A stretch of 64,000 nt of DNA from JAGOFO01 sp964522105 (lineage in GTDB: Bacteria; Myxococcota_A; UBA9042; DTJE01): contig CAZFVA010000005.1 of the NCBI GenBank assembly GCA_964522105.1, positions 73,802 to 137,801 of the forward strand, in the 5' to 3' direction. Position 1 is the first letter of the stretch. Every line of letters starts with the position of its first letter. The position numbers and the translations under genes are program-made. Below, piece by piece: positions 60,773 through 64,000 of this stretch. Below the pieces are notes generated by a model. The model did not search any database. It saw only the letters and a program-made list of their open reading frames with translations, and was not told the origin of the DNA.

Positions 60773-63031
60773 CTACCTCGTGGAAATCCTTGAAAAATCT
60801 GCAAACCAGTTGAACTGGGAAAGTACGCGATCCAGCAGGGCCAGCCTTGCGACCCGCAGTGTTTCGTCATTTTCCAGCAGAACCGGCACACCTTCCTTTC
60901 CTGAACCAAAGAACATGGCAAGCGGCCCGGCAAAAGATGCCATGACCTTCAAAGTGCCTGAATAGTCCCGGTTTTTGCGGGATAACTCGGCAAGACCTGC
61001 GCCTGAAACCCGACAGATCTCGAGTTCCTTTTCAAGCGGGCCGTCAAACATATCCGTGAAATCAACGGTCGGGTCAAGAAGATTATTTCTGGCTTCTTTA
61101 CCGGAAAACACGTGGCCAATCTTTTCGGCCAGGCCTTCAGGACCCGCAAGTCTGCGCCAGTGGGGCATTTCCTCGTCAGCTTTCTTCATCAGATTGCCGA
61201 CGCGCTTGAATACGTTATCAAGAAAATCGCGGAACGAATCATCGGCCAGGGCTTCGCGAATTGCGACTGCGCGGGCCGCGAGATCGGCCGGGGAAGCCGG
61301 GCAATCGCCTGACATGAACGGGATAACTGCGTTGGCGACGTCGCCGGTTACGCCGTACTCGTCGGTCAGGATGCCGCGGAACCGCTCGGCCATGAATTCT
61401 TCAACGGTCAGCGAGTCTTTCTTGTTCTTGCCTGTGACTGACGCGACGGCATCCGAAATGGCTTCCCTGGCGCCTGAAACAATGCCGCGCGAGTCGGCAG
61501 CCATCTTCAGCAGACCGGGAATGGTCAGGCCGTTCAGTCTTTTACTATTAATGATAATACGCAGCAGCGCGATTGCCTGACGACGAAGCGCCAGCGGATC
61601 GCGGGAACCGGTTGGAATGGCGCCGACCTGGAAACACGTCGCGATGCTGTCAAGCCTGTCGGCCACGGCCAGAACGGCGCAGACGTCGGACCCGGGGAGC
61701 GTGTCACCGGCGAACTTCGGCAGATAATGGTCACGGATGGCGTTGGCGACGACCGGCGATTCACCGGCAGCCGTGGCGTAGTAAGAACCCATGACGCCCT
61801 GCACTTCCGGCAGCTCGCAAACCATCGCCGACATCAGGTCGGACTTGCACAACGTCGCGGCGCGGTGCAGATCGGTCGTTTCAGTGGCGGAAAGCCCGAC
61901 TTCTTCAGCAATGGCGGCGCATATCTTTTCAACGCGGCGGACTTTGTCGTGCATCGTACCGGCGTCTTTCAGAAAAAGGCGTTCGCCAAGTCTGGTGCCC
62001 ATGACTTCCAGACCGGCAGCCAGATCCTGCTCGAAGAAGAAACGCGAGTCATACAGGCGGGCCGCAAGCACGCGCTCGTTACCACGCGCAACGCCGCTCA
62101 TGTCACGGGCCTTGTTGTTGCACACGACGCCGAACGTTCTGGTCAGCTTGCCGGCGGCATCCTGCATCGCAAAGTAACGCTGATGCGCAGCCATCGCAGT
62201 CGTCAGAACCTCGACCGGCAGGCGCAGGAAATCGGCGTCAAAATTACAGGTAATCAGGTGCGGTTCTTCAATAATATTGGCGACTTCATCGAAAAGCGAT
62301 TCGTTTGATATGAACGTCAGACCGGTCTGCTTTTCAACGTGGGCCATCTGTTTGTTGATGATCTTGACGCGTTCCGCTGGCCTGACTATGACGTGGTGGC
62401 CGCGAAGCTGCTCGACGTAGGCGGCCGGGCTTTCAAGTTCGAAAGGTCCGGTTCCAAGGAAGCGGTGACCGTTCGACAGGCTGCCGGACTTGATGCGAAG
62501 GAAGCTGAAGTCGACCACGGCACCGCCGAACACGCAGCAGATCCAGTGAACTGGCCGAACGAAAGGTCCGTTGCCATCAGCCCAGCGCATCGCCTTCGGG
62601 AACTTGACCGCCGACAGTGCCGCAGGAATCGATTCAGCCAGTACATCCAGCGTGTTACGGCCAGGGGTCGAAATCTTCAGGGCAATTATGCGGCCTTTCG
62701 GGGAGTCAATTTCAATCAGGTCGTCGGCCGTCTTTCCCTTGCCACGGGCGAAACCGGCTGCGGCCGGGGACCATGAACCGTCGGCCGCCTTTGCGATCGA
62801 AACGGACGGTCCGGCCATCACTTCGTCGCGGTCAGCCTGAGCTTCAGGAATTCCGAACACGGCAATCGCCAGCCTGCGCGGGGTGAAGAAGCTTTCATGC
62901 CCGGTAAACGTCAGTCCGGCAGTGCCAAGCGCGCCAAGCACCAGCGATTCAAGGTCGGCTGACGCCTTCGCAAGCATTCTGGCAGGTATTTCTTCGGTCC
63001 CGACTTCAAGCAGAAAATCTGAACATTTCAT
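60773..63031 (-). CDS. glyS: Glycyl-tRNA synthetase beta subunit
   Basis: Large subunit of the bacterial alpha2-beta2 glycyl-tRNA synthetase, 752 residues, cytoplasmic; it provides tRNA recognition. The N-terminal signature DFLLEVGTEEIPARML follows the ATG at 63031 directly; ATG 63037 is also possible. KFPKAMRWADGNGPFVRPVH and NNKARDMSGVARGNERVLAA are typical, and the C-terminal part has the anticodon-binding-like helical domain with LRVARLALLDRVLSQFNWFA. It lies downstream of glyQ, with 35 bases between, and 5 bases upstream of ppdK. Confidence 0.96.
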   Translation of the reverse strand: MKCSDFLLEVGTEEIPARMLAKASADLESLVLGALGTAGLTFTGHESFFTPRRLAIAVFGIPEAQADRDEVMAGPSVSIAKAADGSWSPAAAGFARGKGKTADDLIEIDSPKGRIIALKISTPGRNTLDVLAESIPAALSAVKFPKAMRWADGNGPFVRPVHWICCVFGGAVVDFSFLRIKSGSLSNGHRFLGTGPFELESPAAYVEQLRGHHVIVRPAERVKIINKQMAHVEKQTGLTFISNESLFDEVANIIEEPHLITCNFDADFLRLPVEVLTTAMAAHQRYFAMQDAAGKLTRTFGVVCNNKARDMSGVARGNERVLAARLYDSRFFFEQDLAAGLEVMGTRLGERLFLKDAGTMHDKVRRVEKICAAIAEEVGLSATETTDLHRAATLCKSDLMSAMVCELPEVQGVMGSYYATAAGESPVVANAIRDHYLPKFAGDTLPGSDVCAVLAVADRLDSIATCFQVGAIPTGSRDPLALRRQAIALLRIIINSKRLNGLTIPGLLKMAADSRGIVSGAREAISDAVASVTGKNKKDSLTVEEFMAERFRGILTDEYGVTGDVANAVIPFMSGDCPASPADLAARAVAIREALADDSFRDFLDNVFKRVGNLMKKADEEMPHWRRLAGPEGLAEKIGHVFSGKEARNNLLDPTVDFTDMFDGPLEKELEICRVSGAGLAELSRKNRDYSGTLKVMASFAGPLAMFFGSGKEGVPVLLENDETLRVARLALLDRVLSQFNWFADFSRISTR

Positions 63032-63066
63032 AATCATTACCCGGGGCGGGCGTGTGCCCGGCACTG

Positions 63067-63939
63067 CTATTTCACGGGTTCAGGCGCGGGCACCGCAACG
63101 CCCTGCTCTTCCAGCCAGACAGTTGCGCAACCTTTCGCCAGGGCGCGGACACGGCCGATGTAGGCCTGCCGCTCGGATACCGAAATCGCCTTTCTGGCGT
63201 CTAAAACGTTGAAGGCGTGTGAACACTTCATGCAGTAGTCATAGGCCGGCAGCGCAAGCCGCTTTTCCAGCAACTTCTGACATTCCGCCTCGTATTTATT
63301 GAACATATCAAAATGCAGCGGGACGTCGGCTTCTTCAAAATTGTACTTTGAAAACTCGACTTCCTGGCGGTGGGCGACTTCGCCGTACGAAACGCCATGT
63401 CCCCATTCAAGGTCATAGACATTGTCAATGCCCGACAGGTACATGGTGATGCGTTCAAGACCGTACGTCAGTTCGACCGAAATCGGGTCAAGGTCGAAGC
63501 CGCCGCACTGCTGAAAGTAAGTAAATTGAGACACTTCCATGCCATCAACCCACACTTCCCAGCCAAGGCCCCACGCACCGAGCGTCGGGGATTCCCAGTC
63601 GTCTTCCACGAACCTGATGTCGTGTTCACGCGGGTCAATCCCAAGCGCGTACAGGCTTTCAAGGTACAGCTCCTGAATGTTTTCAGGGGCCGGTTTCATG
63701 ATTACCTGGAACTGATAGTAATGCTGAAGGCGGAACGGGTTTTCGCCATAGCGGCCGTCAGTCGGACGCCGTGAAGGCTCGACATACGCGGCGTTCCACG
63801 GTTTCGGTCCCAGACAGCCCAGAAAAGTCGCGGGGTTGAACGTGCCGGCGCCCTTTTCAAGGTCGTACGGCTGAACAATCAGGCAACCCTTCTTTGACCA
63901 GAAATCCTGTAGCTTTAGAACAACATCCTGAAATGTCAT
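63067..63939 (-). CDS. glyQ: Glycyl-tRNA synthetase alpha subunit
   Basis: Catalytic small subunit of glycyl-tRNA synthetase, 290 residues. It charges glycine onto tRNA-Gly with ATP. Motifs include QDFWSKKGCLIVQPYDLEKG, PKPWNAAYVEPSRRPTDGR, RLQHYYQFQVIMKPAP and ELTYGLERITMYL. The ATG at 63939 follows GGAGG with a short spacing; longer frames start in non-conserved sequence. It heads the minus-strand block, with only 61 bases of window beyond it and no promoter visible there. glyS is the next gene, the usual order. Confidence 0.96.
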   Translation of the reverse strand: MTFQDVVLKLQDFWSKKGCLIVQPYDLEKGAGTFNPATFLGCLGPKPWNAAYVEPSRRPTDGRYGENPFRLQHYYQFQVIMKPAPENIQELYLESLYALGIDPREHDIRFVEDDWESPTLGAWGLGWEVWVDGMEVSQFTYFQQCGGFDLDPISVELTYGLERITMYLSGIDNVYDLEWGHGVSYGEVAHRQEVEFSKYNFEEADVPLHFDMFNKYEAECQKLLEKRLALPAYDYCMKCSHAFNVLDARKAISVSERQAYIGRVRALAKGCATVWLEEQGVAVPAPEPVK

Positions 63940-64000
63940 CCGGCACCTCCAAAGGCGCGGGAATCCTATCACTGACAGGGAGGTTAGGCAAGAAGCACTG

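Noticed and set aside
1..64000. CRISPR array, IS element or prophage
   Set aside because: No regularly spaced repeats, transposase or phage structural genes were seen.

Overview
The window reads as a draft scaffold from a Gram-negative, deltaproteobacteria-like lineage, most probably near Myxococcota. The grounds are lipoproteins with cysteine-rich tails, very long TPR proteins, a bactofilin, a TPR-lipoprotein/periplasmic-TPR/beta-barrel locus like the Myxococcus Glt gliding genes, separate glyQ and glyS, and sigma70-like promoters with perfect TTGACA boxes. This is inference from gene content; no 16S or other marker is present. Two runs of exactly 100 N (30101-30200, 55797-55896) are scaffold gaps, each inside a gene.

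Layout. 1-1221: end of a conserved helical-repeat protein. 1241-14825 (minus): cysteine-rich lipoprotein, nadB and a 3536-residue TPR protein. 15034-18528 (plus): dnaE. 18536-21955 (minus): zinc-ribbon/TM/TPR protein, divergent from a plus-strand run of bactofilin, a cyclophilin-like lipoprotein and deoC. lipA (minus) overlaps the end of deoC. A 33-residue basic protein follows, then a plus-strand run of a membrane TPR/zinc-ribbon protein, a DUF4388-like protein, phoH and ybeY (gapped). 30362-38479 (minus): rny, a probable 6S RNA, zapA, malQ, a DUF3467 protein, hslU, hslV, xerC and a KOW-like protein. hutH lies next. 40349-44309 (plus): a NifU-like protein, tRNA-Val, tRNA-Asp with a terminator, a NamZ-like hydrolase, nadD, a DUF2520 protein and a membrane protein. 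44322-63939 (minus): one long codirectional block. It runs from glyQ, glyS and ppdK into two beta-propeller-like lipoproteins, a VWA lipoprotein, an outer-membrane barrel, two exported TPR proteins, a TPR lipoprotein and a small exported protein.

How the genes fit together. Housekeeping genes (replication, tRNA charging, NAD and lipoate synthesis, RNA decay, protein quality control, chromosome resolution, cell division) alternate with envelope genes. The most interesting part is 44322-58003, which looks like a multi-protein envelope assembly. With the giant TPR protein and the zinc-ribbon/TM/TPR protein elsewhere in the window, it recalls Glt-type trans-envelope machinery. No Glt inner-membrane motor gene is present here. 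No rRNA, IS element, prophage or CRISPR array was seen, and no stretch over about 300 bases lacks a gene.
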